A stretch of 64,000 nt of DNA from an uncultured Bacilli bacterium (lineage in GTDB: Bacteria; Bacillota_I; Bacilli_A; RF39; UBA660): the NCBI GenBank assembly GCA_934167665.1, contig CAKPLN010000001.1:372001-436000 (forward strand). The letters run 5' to 3'. Numbering within the stretch: the first letter of the stretch is position 1; every line of letters starts with the position of its first letter. Both the position numbers and the translations under genes were made by a program. The notes beneath the pieces were generated by a model. The model saw only the letters and a program-made list of their open reading frames with translations, was not told the DNA's origin and made no database searches. Shown piece by piece: positions 25,216 through 33,873 of the stretch.

Positions 25216-25827
25216 CTATTCTATAGCATAAACATGTGTAATTCCTGCTGAGCAATCAACAACACTATGATCTATTCTTGAACTAAGCGTAACTCCTTTA
25301 TTACTATTAGCTTCTAAAGTAGCCTGATCATTACCATATGCATAGTTATAATCAGATAAATTAAATAAATTACTATTTTCAACATTTTCAACTTTATCAG
25401 TTGCTCCATCAGCATATAAAGTTGTTACCTTAACTAAAGGAATACCTCTAGGCTCAGTACTAGCTGAGATTCTCTCAATTAATTGAACATAGTATTCATA
25501 TTCATTATTTACTCTTTTTATAACAACATAAGACTGATTCTTTAAATACTCACCACCATTAGGTGGATCTTCAAATTCTGAGTTATCTAAATATGCCAAG
25601 TTCATTACAACACATTGATTTTCTAAAGGCTTTACAATACCAGTACTACTACCTCTAAGTTTATATTCAGCCGTTGTTGCAAGCTTCTTAGCATCTTCAA
25701 CATAAGTAGTAGCCCTATTTTTATAAAGAATACCCGTAACATTAGGAATCGCAATTGACATAATAATTCCTAAAATAACCATTACTGCCAACAACTCTAC
25801 TAAAGTAAAACCCTTTTCATTTCTCAC
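25216..25827 (-). CDS. type IV pilin-like protein
   Basis: A 203-residue prepilin: leader MRNEKG, cleavage before F7, FTLVELLAV with Glu at +5. The globular part has two cysteines (one in LENQC, one in VVDCS near the C terminus). It lies upstream of the other pilin but separated by 156 bases with a separate promoter, so they may be differently expressed. Probably a second pilin of the same filament. Confidence 0.86.
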   Translation of the reverse strand: MRNEKGFTLVELLAVMVILGIIMSIAIPNVTGILYKNRATTYVEDAKKLATTAEYKLRGSSTGIVKPLENQCVVMNLAYLDNSEFEDPPNGGEYLKNQSYVVIKRVNNEYEYYVQLIERISASTEPRGIPLVKVTTLYADGATDKVENVENSNLFNLSDYNYAYGNDQATLEANSNKGVTLSSRIDHSVVDCSAGITHVYAIE

Positions 25828-25880
25828 AAATTATCACCTACCTTAAATTAATTATAACAAATATCTTCAATATTTAAATA

Positions 25881-27047
25881 TTAATTTAATATTTTCCTCA
25901 TGTTTTCAATCTCTAACATCGTCGTATTAGTGTAAAGTGAATCATCAAATAAGAAATCATACCTAAAAAGACTAAAACCATTATAATATTTAAGATTCCT
26001 TGATAATATTATTTCTCGCATAATGATATTACTATTATTAATCCATTCATTAGAGCCACTTCTAGCATATTTATCAAATGCTCCTACTTTATAAAAAGCT
26101 AGGGCAACATTTAACTTAATATCATCATTTTTAATAAGACTCTCCCACTCTTCTATAACATGTAAAAAAGCCTTAGTCTCATTAAAAAAGCCATAATAAA
26201 CTTGTGGCATAATAAAGTCAACATACTCCTTACTGCTTAACCACGCTTTAACATCAGCTGAAATCACCCCATAATTATTTTCAATATTACCATCAGGACT
26301 AACTCCAAATATAACATTATGTTTAAAACACACCTTATGAACTCTAGAAATCATTCTGTTAATAATCATCAAATGATACTTATCAAAACTAATATTATCA
26401 TGATCTTTTAAATAATTAACGTAATCATTATAATCCAAATCATAACTAGGATAAAAATAATCATCAAATAAAATTCCATCCACTTGATAATTACTTACAA
26501 CCTCCAAAACTCCATCCACAATTAAATCCTCAATCTCCCTTTTAGATGGGTTATAATAAACTCCAACATCTTCATATAAATAATCAGTACCCAAATATTT
26601 ATAAGCAGGGTTCGCCTCACTAATATCTCTTCCAGAACTCCTAACTCGATAAGGATTAATCCAACCATAGATATACATATTATTAGCCTTACACTGCTCA
26701 ATAAAATACTCTAAAACATCAAATCCCGGATCAACGCCCTCCTTACCACTAACTGTGCTACTCCAAGGAAAAATATTAGACTTATATATAGCATCAGAAA
26801 AACTTCTTATCTGTAAAATAATAGTATTAAATCCCAAATCCTTAATATTTTTAATCATTAAATCAATATTTTTCTTCCTTAAATCACCATTAGAATTACC
26901 AACATATTTATTTAACTCAATATAACTAACAAAAATAGCTCTTACTTCATTTTTATCTTTTGAAGAGTTACCATTAATAGTAGTAACCTTACTAGTTACC
27001 AATATGAACACTATACTTAAAACAATTAATAGAACATACTTTTTCAC
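25881..27047 (-). CDS. secreted GHL10/YngK-like glycosidase-family protein
   Basis: A 388-residue exported protein: a hydrophobic N-terminal signal or anchor (about residues 4-20), then a TIM-barrel of the GHL10 (DUF187, YngK) family. Diagnostic segments are EVRAIFVSY, NTIILQIRSFSDA, YGWINPYRV, VDGILFDDYFYP and FIMPQVYYG. Members are predicted to act on glycans, possibly peptidoglycan; no enzyme activity can be read directly. Start GTG at 27047 is chosen because GGTGAT precedes it; the longer TTG-started frame would begin on this SD. Confidence 0.82.
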   Translation of the reverse strand: MKKYVLLIVLSIVFILVTSKVTTINGNSSKDKNEVRAIFVSYIELNKYVGNSNGDLRKKNIDLMIKNIKDLGFNTIILQIRSFSDAIYKSNIFPWSSTVSGKEGVDPGFDVLEYFIEQCKANNMYIYGWINPYRVRSSGRDISEANPAYKYLGTDYLYEDVGVYYNPSKREIEDLIVDGVLEVVSNYQVDGILFDDYFYPSYDLDYNDYVNYLKDHDNISFDKYHLMIINRMISRVHKVCFKHNVIFGVSPDGNIENNYGVISADVKAWLSSKEYVDFIMPQVYYGFFNETKAFLHVIEEWESLIKNDDIKLNVALAFYKVGAFDKYARSGSNEWINNSNIIMREIILSRNLKYYNGFSLFRYDFLFDDSLYTNTTMLEIENMRKILN

Positions 27048-27092
27048 TCTAATCACCAAATATAAAATAACACCCTAAAATTAAAAAAGTTG

Positions 27093-27737
27093 TCACTTTA
27101 TATTTTCACGTTTAATTAAAAACAATCTATTTTTTTGATAAAAACCATAGAATATATCCTCTAATTTAAAATTTTCTTCATCAAGCTTTCTATTAAGCCA
27201 ACTAATATCCTTTCTTATTTGAATAAGCACATCTTCTTGAACTTTTCCATCTAAAATAACTGGTAAAGGATATGTTCTATCTGGATCATCATCCCTTTTA
27301 AAAACTGACAACTTCCCACTTGTCTCCAGTATAGCATAATCAACTTCTTCTATTGATTTAATAGATTGCGCTCTAAGTTGAGTAAGTAAATCATCCAAAT
27401 TATATCTTTGCTTTAACATTTCTTCAAAATTTATCTTACCACGATTTATAATAACAGATACTTCTCCATCAACTGTCTTTCTAACACCTGTTACTTTTAA
27501 AGAAATATAAGCTACACAAAGTTGTATCAAAACCAAAGTTACAATTGGTAGAATCGATAAAAGCATATCATCTTTATAGTTTTCTATTGAAATAGCCGCA
27601 AGTTCCGCAATAAAAAGAGAAACAATAAAATCCATTACTGATAGTTCTCCTACTTCTCTTTTACCCATAAATCTATAGGCTAGTGTAATAATTATATAAA
27701 ATAATATACTTCTAATGATAACAACTACATATTCCAT
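27093..27737 (-). CDS. DUF421 (YetF/YkjA-like) membrane protein
   Basis: A 214-residue protein with three N-terminal transmembrane helices and a cytoplasmic C-terminal domain. YRFMGKREVGELSVMDFIV and the later NRGKINFEEMLKQRYNLDDLLTQLR stretch mark the DUF421/YetF family, which includes spore-associated membrane proteins in Bacillus (YkjA, YdfS, YetF types). Start ATG 27737 is set by GGAGG five bases upstream. Function is not established. Confidence 0.85.
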   Translation of the reverse strand: MEYVVVIIRSILFYIIITLAYRFMGKREVGELSVMDFIVSLFIAELAAISIENYKDDMLLSILPIVTLVLIQLCVAYISLKVTGVRKTVDGEVSVIINRGKINFEEMLKQRYNLDDLLTQLRAQSIKSIEEVDYAILETSGKLSVFKRDDDPDRTYPLPVILDGKVQEDVLIQIRKDISWLNRKLDEENFKLEDIFYGFYQKNRLFLIKRENIK

Positions 27738-27875
27738 AAAATCCTCCACCAAGTAAATTAACTTAGATTAATCAATAGTCAAAATATTCTACATAAGTAT
27801 AGAGCTATACCTATTAATATATTTATCTTTTTCATAATTTTTATACAAAAACATATTATTTACTGAGGTGTTTTA

Positions 27876-28241
27876 ATGACATATCTAAAAAAATATGGTT
27901 TAAGACTTTTATATACTTTTCTAGTTATAATAATTTCTCTCCTATTAATTAATACTTTATATTACTTTAATATAATTAATAATAACCTCTACAAAGTATT
28001 AAAAATAATACCAATTCTAATATCTATTTTTATAAATGCCTACATATTAGGTAAAAATACTGACCAAAAAGGCTATTTAGAAGGCTTAAAACTATCTATA
28101 ATTATAATTTTAATATTTTTTATTTTAACTCTTATAACTAAACAACCACTTAAACTAAAAGTTATTCTCTATTATCTAATAATAGGTATAACATCAATCC
28201 TAGGTAGTATGATAGGTATAAACAAAAAAAAGGATAGTTAA
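27876..28241 (+). CDS. TIGR04086 family membrane protein
   Basis: A 121-residue protein with four hydrophobic helices, short polar loops (GKNTDQKGYLEG) and a lysine-rich end. Layout and size match the TIGR04086 (YrzE-like) family of Firmicutes membrane proteins, whose function is unknown. SD GAGGTG precedes the ATG. Convergent with the gene at 28238; their stops overlap by four bases within a shared terminator. Confidence 0.7.
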   Translation: MTYLKKYGLRLLYTFLVIIISLLLINTLYYFNIINNNLYKVLKIIPILISIFINAYILGKNTDQKGYLEGLKLSIIIILIFFILTLITKQPLKLKVILYYLIIGITSILGSMIGINKKKDS

Positions 28242-28252
28242 TCCTTTTTTAT
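28222..28252. terminator. bidirectional terminator at convergent gene ends
   Basis: Stem AAAAAAGGAT with ATCCTTTTTT (six-base loop) overlapping both stop codons. Confidence 0.75.
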
Positions 28253-28687
28253 TGTTTCGTTCATCTTTTTAACTTTTTGAATAGAACTAGAAAGTTCTTT
28301 TGCTCTACTATCTGATATTACAACATTAGAATCATCATGTGCAGCTTCTATTGCGGAAAAGTTTATAGTTCCAAAAAACGTTGTCATCGTCTCTAACGTC
28401 TCATGAACTTTTGGTAAATCAAACGCACAAAATAAACAAGATTCTTCTTCATCACTTTCAAATTTTAAAGCTCCTGAAAAAGCTCCTCTTTCCTTATATT
28501 CTCTAAGAAAATGACAAAGCATATCATTATTATCAAGTCTAACAAAAACATCAGTAGTACCATTTAAACATTCATACACAACTTGATGTACCAATAACTC
28601 TGCTTCCTTTTCTTTTAAAACTACCCACTTATAAGCTTCAGGTATTTTAATCTTTCCATAATCATCTATTAATTCAGAAAACATCAT
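28238..28687 (-). CDS. conserved-looking protein of unknown function downstream of trmK
   Basis: Not recognised. A 149-residue soluble, acidic alpha/beta protein with no signal, membrane segment or known catalytic motif; two cysteines lie in a CLFC element. It closes the dnaG-rpoD-trmK transcript, where other Firmicutes often have a Nif3-like gene, but the sequence is not Nif3. ATGs at 28687 and 28684 are both plausible; an SD (GGAGGAAT) is present. Confidence 0.65.
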   Translation of the reverse strand: MMFSELIDDYGKIKIPEAYKWVVLKEKEAELLVHQVVYECLNGTTDVFVRLDNNDMLCHFLREYKERGAFSGALKFESDEEESCLFCAFDLPKVHETLETMTTFFGTINFSAIEAAHDDSNVVISDSRAKELSSSIQKVKKMNETIKKD

Positions 28688-28706
28688 CTATATTCCTCCA
28701 AATCCT

Positions 28707-29369
28707 CTACAACTCTTTTTGTATCATTTTAATTTCTCTTTTAGTAATAATCTTCTTAAGTAAATAATTTTTAGGTAAAACCCTAATTAATATTTCTCTT
28801 GATAACTTTTCTCTTTCATAATACTCTCTAAATAAATCTCCTTTATTTTTAAGAAATACTGGTCCAAAGAAAAATTCTTTCTTACTATAATGTTTTTTTC
28901 CCTTTTTAAAAACTATAATTTGATATATAAATTTTTTCTCTTTTACAAAAACCTCATTATCAATATAAAAACCATTATTAGTCAAAAATCTTTTTACATC
29001 ACTCTGATAATTATTAGGACTTAAAATAATTGTACTTACCTTCTTTAAAACATCTAAGTGTTTTTTGAATATGCCTATCATATTTCTACCACCCATACCA
29101 GAAATAATAATAGTATCAATACAATCACTATAAGTATCCAGGCCATCCCCTAATCGAACTTCAATTTTATCTGTTAGATGTTCACGTTGAATATTTTCTT
29201 TAGCCTGTAAAACAGGACCTTCCGCTACATCACTCGCAATAGTTTGAATATTTTTATTACGGCGAACAAGATAAATATCTAATAAAGCATGATCACAACC
29301 AACGTCCAAACAAAAGGAATTAGCTTCAACTAAATCCCCTATTGTTTTTAATCTATCATTTATTTTCAT
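28707..29369 (-). CDS. trmK: tRNA (adenine22-N1)-methyltransferase
   Basis: A 220-residue SAM-dependent methyltransferase (YqfN/TrmK) that makes m1A22 in tRNA. SAM motif DVGCDH at 22-27, ASDVAEGP (motif II) and IISGMGG (motif IV) are typical, with a coiled C-terminal extension. The ATG overlaps the rpoD stop (TAATG). The dnaG-rpoD-trmK order is standard for Firmicutes. Confidence 0.94.
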   Translation of the reverse strand: MKINDRLKTIGDLVEANSFCLDVGCDHALLDIYLVRRNKNIQTIASDVAEGPVLQAKENIQREHLTDKIEVRLGDGLDTYSDCIDTIIISGMGGRNMIGIFKKHLDVLKKVSTIILSPNNYQSDVKRFLTNNGFYIDNEVFVKEKKFIYQIIVFKKGKKHYSKKEFFFGPVFLKNKGDLFREYYEREKLSREILIRVLPKNYLLKKIITKREIKMIQKEL

Positions 29370-30460
29370 TAATCAGTTAAAAAATCCTTTAACTTACGAG
29401 ATCTAGATGGATGTCTTAATTTGCGAAGAGCCTTAGCTTCAATTTGTCTGATTCTCTCTCTTGTAACACCAAAGATTTGACCAACTTCTTCAAGTGTTCT
29501 ACATTGACCATCATCAAGTCCAAATCTAAGACGGAGAACTTTTTCTTCACGTTCTGTCAAAGTAGCCAAAACACCACTTAACTCTTCTTTTAACATTTCA
29601 ACAGTTGCATATTCTTCAGGTCCCATAGTTCTCTCATCTTTAATAAAATCTCCTAAATGAGAATCATCCTCTTCACCAATAGGTGTTTCAAGAGAAACAG
29701 GATCTTGTGATATTTTATATACTTCTCTTACCTTATCAATAGAAATGCCTAACTTTTTAGCTATCTCTTCATCAGTAGGTTCACGATTTAACTCTTGAGT
29801 TAGTTGTCTTTGAACTCTTGCTAACTTATTGATTGTTTCAACCATGTGTACTGGAACACGAATTGTTCTAGCTTGATCAGCAATAGCTCTTGTAATTGCC
29901 TGTCTTATCCACCAAGTAGCATAAGTTGAGAACTTATATCCTTTAGTTGGATCAAACTTATCAACGGCCTTCATCAATCCTATATTACCCTCTTGAATCA
30001 AATCAAGAAAAAGCATACCACGTCCAACATATCTTTTAGCAATACTAACAACTAAACGTAAATTAGATTCAGCAAGCATTCTCTTAGCCTCTTCATCACC
30101 CTCTTCAGCTCTTTGAGCATATTCAAACTCTTCATCTGAAGTAAGCAAATTAATACGGCCAATTTCCTTTAAATACATACGAACAGGATCATTTATTTTA
30201 ACATCTTTTGATAAAGTTATACTTTCAACTTCGACATCTGCAGTAATTTCATCAGCACTAACATCATCACTACCATCTTCAGTAACAATATCGATATTAG
30301 CATCAACTAAAGCATTATATAATTCATCTAGAGAATCACTATCTACATCTAATCCTCTTAACTCGTCAGCTAACTGTTCATAAGTAATAAAACCTTGTTT
30401 TTTACCCTTAGCAATTAGTTTCTCTTTTCTTTCCTCTAAAGTCTTAATTTCTCCAACCAT
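29369..30460 (-). CDS. rpoD: primary sigma factor RpoD/SigA
   Basis: A 363-residue housekeeping sigma factor. Region 1.1 at the N terminus, region 1.2 ([16 protein letters not shown]), region 2 with [18 protein letters not shown] and [10 protein letters not shown] (-10 recognition), region 3, and region 4 with the [19 protein letters not shown] helix (-35 recognition) are complete. Start ATG 30460; dnaG ends 3 bases upstream. Confidence 0.98.
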   Translation of the reverse strand: MVGEIKTLEERKEKLIAKGKKQGFITYEQLADELRGLDVDSDSLDELYNALVDANIDIVTEDGSDDVSADEITADVEVESITLSKDVKINDPVRMYLKEIGRINLLTSDEEFEYAQRAEEGDEEAKRMLAESNLRLVVSIAKRYVGRGMLFLDLIQEGNIGLMKAVDKFDPTKGYKFSTYATWWIRQAITRAIADQARTIRVPVHMVETINKLARVQRQLTQELNREPTDEEIAKKLGISIDKVREVYKISQDPVSLETPIGEEDDSHLGDFIKDERTMGPEEYATVEMLKEELSGVLATLTEREEKVLRLRFGLDDGQCRTLEEVGQIFGVTRERIRQIEAKALRKLRHPSRSRKLKDFLTD

Positions 30461-30463
30461 AAT

Positions 30464-32188
30464 CTATTCTCCTATTCTTAATTTTCTAATTTTTTCGCCT
30501 ATCTTAGCTTGTTCTAATGGATCGACTTCTTTTTTCATCAACACTGTTAATCTTCCTATTTCCTGATTACGTCTATAATCATTAATAACTCTAAAATATA
30601 AGAATAACTCTTCCTTTGTCGTTTTATCATTATAATTTTCAGCTAAAATAGAATTTAGTAAAACTAGAATATCTTCTTTATCTTGAACATAAGTATAAAA
30701 ATCAGCAATATTTATATTACCATATTTTTTATAATAATAAATAATTTCACTTGCCAGTACTCTACTTACTTCACTAGGAAAAATAACTTTCTCTATTTCT
30801 ACTTGTGAAACTACCCAATCATTATTAAGCATAAAATATAATACTTGTTCTACTGCTTTATCATACTTTGTTTTTTGTATCTTCTTATTAACAGGAATAT
30901 TTACCTTTGTATCTTTTACTTCTTTAAACACCATCAAGTCATTTAAGCGTTTTTCCAGTGTATTATACCCTAGATCAAACTCTTTTGCAAGCTTTTTTAA
31001 AACGATTTCTACTCTAATCGCATCATTTACTTTGACCATTTCCCTTAAAACACTATTAATATAGTTAGCTTTCTCTTCATCACTTCTAAAATCAACACTA
31101 CCTCTTAATTGTTGTATTTTAAAATCACTATAATTAATCGCATTATCAATTAATCCTATAAACCTATCTTTCCCATATTTTAAAATAAAACTATCAGGAT
31201 CATTATCATCAGGTAAAACTACAACCTTCACTTCAATTCCCTTATCAAGTAACCCCTCACCAATACTAAGCATAGCATTAACACCAGGCGAATCTCCATC
31301 TAAACATAAAATAATATTATTAGAAAGTCTTTTAATAAGAGAGGCTTGTTGATTAGTTAAAGCCGTTCCCATCAAAGCTACTGTATTTTTAACCCCAATA
31401 CTACTAGCTCTAATAACATCCATAAAGCCTTCCATCACAATGACAGACTTTTTTAATCTACACTCTTCTCTAGCAATATGATAATGGTATAACATTTCCC
31501 CTTTTTTAAATATTTCCGTTTCCTTAGTATTTAAATATTTATTTTGCCCATTATCTTTATATATACGTCCACTAAAGCCTACCACATGACCAAAAACATC
31601 ATATAATGGGAACATAATCCTATCATTATAAATATCATGCTCATCACTAGATAAACCTATTCTATTTAAAGTACTTAAATCATATTCTTTCTTTAAAAGT
31701 AACTTTGTCAAATCATCTCTATTTTCTAAAGATAAACCAATTTCAAATTCCTTTATTAAATCCTCATTAATTTCTCTTCCAAGTAAATATTCTCTAGCCT
31801 TCTTTCCTACAGCACTAGACAAATTATTTTGAAAATATTTAACAGAAAACTTATAAGCCTCATATAATTTATCATATTTGCTACTTTTCTTAGTAACAGA
31901 AATATTAGAAACATCTAAACCAACTTTTTCTCCTAAATACCTTAAAGCCTCTTTAAAATCAATATGTTCATAGTCCATTAAAAAAGTAAAAACATTACCA
32001 GTTGCATGACAAGAAAAACAAGTAAATATTTGTTTTTCCCTAGACACACACATCGAAGGATTGGAATCATCATGAAAAGGACAAACCCCAAAAAAGTTTT
32101 TGCCCTTAGAAACAAGAGGGATTCTTTCACCTATAATATCAACAATGTCAACTTTATGTCGTATTTCATTTGCTAAATCATTGTTCAT
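30464..32188 (-). CDS. dnaG: DNA primase
   Basis: A 574-residue replication primase. The CHC2 zinc finger uses C36, H39, C57 and C60; the TOPRIM core has EGFMD and LCLDGDSPG; the C-terminal third is the helicase-binding domain. Start ATG 32188 is set by GGAGGGG just upstream; the longer frame has no SD. First gene of dnaG-rpoD-trmK, driven by a consensus promoter. Confidence 0.97.
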   Translation of the reverse strand: MNNDLANEIRHKVDIVDIIGERIPLVSKGKNFFGVCPFHDDSNPSMCVSREKQIFTCFSCHATGNVFTFLMDYEHIDFKEALRYLGEKVGLDVSNISVTKKSSKYDKLYEAYKFSVKYFQNNLSSAVGKKAREYLLGREINEDLIKEFEIGLSLENRDDLTKLLLKKEYDLSTLNRIGLSSDEHDIYNDRIMFPLYDVFGHVVGFSGRIYKDNGQNKYLNTKETEIFKKGEMLYHYHIAREECRLKKSVIVMEGFMDVIRASSIGVKNTVALMGTALTNQQASLIKRLSNNIILCLDGDSPGVNAMLSIGEGLLDKGIEVKVVVLPDDNDPDSFILKYGKDRFIGLIDNAINYSDFKIQQLRGSVDFRSDEEKANYINSVLREMVKVNDAIRVEIVLKKLAKEFDLGYNTLEKRLNDLMVFKEVKDTKVNIPVNKKIQKTKYDKAVEQVLYFMLNNDWVVSQVEIEKVIFPSEVSRVLASEIIYYYKKYGNINIADFYTYVQDKEDILVLLNSILAENYNDKTTKEELFLYFRVINDYRRNQEIGRLTVLMKKEVDPLEQAKIGEKIRKLRIGE

Positions 32189-32235
32189 AAACACCCCTCC
32201 ACAATATAAAACCATAACGTTTCTTCAACATGCTG

Positions 32236-32264
32236 ATTATAACATTTTACCTTATAAATGTCAA
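32236..32264 (-). promoter_or_regulatory. perfect-consensus sigma-70 promoter of dnaG-rpoD-trmK
   Basis: On the minus strand -35 TTGACA (32259-32264), exactly 17 bases, then -10 TATAAT (32236-32241). Both hexamers match the consensus fully. The -35 touches the T-run of the upstream yqeH terminator. Confidence 0.85.
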
Positions 32265-32289
32265 AAAAATGATGAATTATATCATCATT
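32262..32289 (-). terminator. terminator of the yqeG-yqeH unit
   Basis: Stem AATGATGA/TCATCATT with a six-base loop and seven T on the minus strand, just after the yqeH stop. Confidence 0.8.
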
Positions 32290-32300
32290 ATAGTTAAAAA

Positions 32301-33317
32301 TTAAATTAAAGATTTTCTTGTAAAAGTTTCTACATTTTTATCAATATATACATCAACTACACCCTTATTAACAATCTTAATAAAACCTAACCCATTAATT
32401 ACTAAATCCTCATCATATTTAACCTGATAAGTAACTTTATTCAAATCCTTTAAATCACTCTTATTAGAAGCATTAAGAAGTCTCTTAACTTTTAAGTCAT
32501 TAGAAACAAATAACGTAAAGCTATTTCTTTCCCCTTCAACGTAATCAATTCTTACCAAATCTTCTATAATAATAGCTTGGTTAACTCGTAACTGATAAGT
32601 CTTAGGCTTAATTTCCTTACGAGGAGAAATCTTTTTAACCATACTACTATCAATATGATTTAATATAGAACCAGTATCTACTAAACCAGGAGTATCAATA
32701 AGTGTTAAATAATCATTTATTTCAATCTTTACCATATTTAACGTTGTAGAAGGAAGTGGAGACATAGTTAATTCTTGCGAATTATCAGAATAATTTTGAA
32801 TAAGTTTATTAATTAAACTAGATTTACCAGCATTAGTATGACCAACAACATATACATTCTTAGTAGTTTGATAAAACTTAATTCTTTTAAGTAAATAATC
32901 TATATTATAATTTTTACTAACACTAATTACAATTACCTCTTCAAAGTGAATATCTTTCTCTTCTAAATACTGAATTAATTTAGTTTCTTTAACTGATTTA
33001 GGTAATACATCTTTCTTATTCAATACCAAAATCATTTTGTTAGGTATAATACTTCTAATCTGTTCAATATTCTTCTCTAAATTTAATAAATCTGTAATAT
33101 ATAAAACTAAATCCTTAGTCTCACCAACACTCTTTAAAATATTTAAATATTCCTCATTTGACTTAGTAATAACTTGATACTCACCATAATTTTTCATTCT
33201 AAAACATCTTTGACAAATATCATTTTCTAAACTAGTAGTATATCCTTCTTGTAAAACATTCTGATCTTGTAAAACAACCCCACAACCTTTACAAGTTTTT
33301 TCTAAATTATCATTCAT
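32301..33317 (-). CDS. yqeH: ribosome-assembly GTPase YqeH
   Basis: A 338-residue circularly permuted GTPase for 30S subunit maturation. An N-terminal treble-clef zinc finger (CKGCG...CQRC) is followed by G4 (NKKDVLP), then G1 (VGHTNAGKSSLI) and G3 (DTPGLVD), the permuted order. ATG 33317 follows AGAGG at 8 bases; the longer frame from TTG lacks an SD. It overlaps yqeG by 8 bases, matching the Bacillus yqeG-yqeH pair. Confidence 0.95.
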   Translation of the reverse strand: MNDNLEKTCKGCGVVLQDQNVLQEGYTTSLENDICQRCFRMKNYGEYQVITKSNEEYLNILKSVGETKDLVLYITDLLNLEKNIEQIRSIIPNKMILVLNKKDVLPKSVKETKLIQYLEEKDIHFEEVIVISVSKNYNIDYLLKRIKFYQTTKNVYVVGHTNAGKSSLINKLIQNYSDNSQELTMSPLPSTTLNMVKIEINDYLTLIDTPGLVDTGSILNHIDSSMVKKISPRKEIKPKTYQLRVNQAIIIEDLVRIDYVEGERNSFTLFVSNDLKVKRLLNASNKSDLKDLNKVTYQVKYDEDLVINGLGFIKIVNKGVVDVYIDKNVETFTRKSLI

Positions 33318-33828
33318 AATACTTTCCTCTCTCAAATAAACCCCTCTTCTGATAATAATTAACTATTCTATTTTCTATTTTTCTATTAAAATAAGTTATT
33401 TTTAAATCCTTTTCTCCTAGCGGATCAACTAAAATAGTCATTATATTAAATAAATTTCCAGATAAAATATCTGTAACTATCTGATCTCCAACCATTACCA
33501 TTTCTTTTTTCTTAAGATTATACTTTTTCTTAATTTTTCTAAGATTCTTTGGTAATGGTTTTAAAGCCATAGCCAATCCTTCAACCTCAAACTCTTCAAT
33601 ATAAGGCTTTAATCTTTCCATCGTATTATTAGAACTAATAAAAATTATAAAATCTTTTTTTAATCTTTTCAGTAACTTCTTAGCTCTTATTGAACATTTA
33701 TTATCATCTATTAAACCAAGTGTATTATCCAAATCAAAGACAATACAAGTAATTCCCATATTCTTTAATTTTTGGTAATTAATTTCAAATATATTTTTTT
33801 TATACATTATAGGTTTAAATAAAGCCAT
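33310..33828 (-). CDS. yqeG: YqeG-type HAD phosphatase
   Basis: A 172-residue HAD-IIIA phosphatase. Motif I FDLDNTLG, motif II SSNN, a conserved Lys in ALKPLPKN and motif III GDQIVTD are all present. YqeG is always linked to yqeH and probably acts with it, but its substrate is unknown. SD GGAGGTGAT precedes the ATG at 33828. Confidence 0.93.
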   Translation of the reverse strand: MALFKPIMYKKNIFEINYQKLKNMGITCIVFDLDNTLGLIDDNKCSIRAKKLLKRLKKDFIIFISSNNTMERLKPYIEEFEVEGLAMALKPLPKNLRKIKKKYNLKKKEMVMVGDQIVTDILSGNLFNIMTILVDPLGEKDLKITYFNRKIENRIVNYYQKRGLFERGKYYE

Positions 33829-33844
33829 ACTATCACCTCCAAGT

Positions 33845-33873
33845 ATTATATACTACTTTTAGAAAATAGTCTA
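33845..33873 (-). promoter_or_regulatory. promoter of yqeG-yqeH
   Basis: On the minus strand -35 TAGACT (33868-33873), 17 bases, -10 TATAAT (33845-33850). The -35 overlaps the stop codon of the upstream deacetylase gene. Confidence 0.6.
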
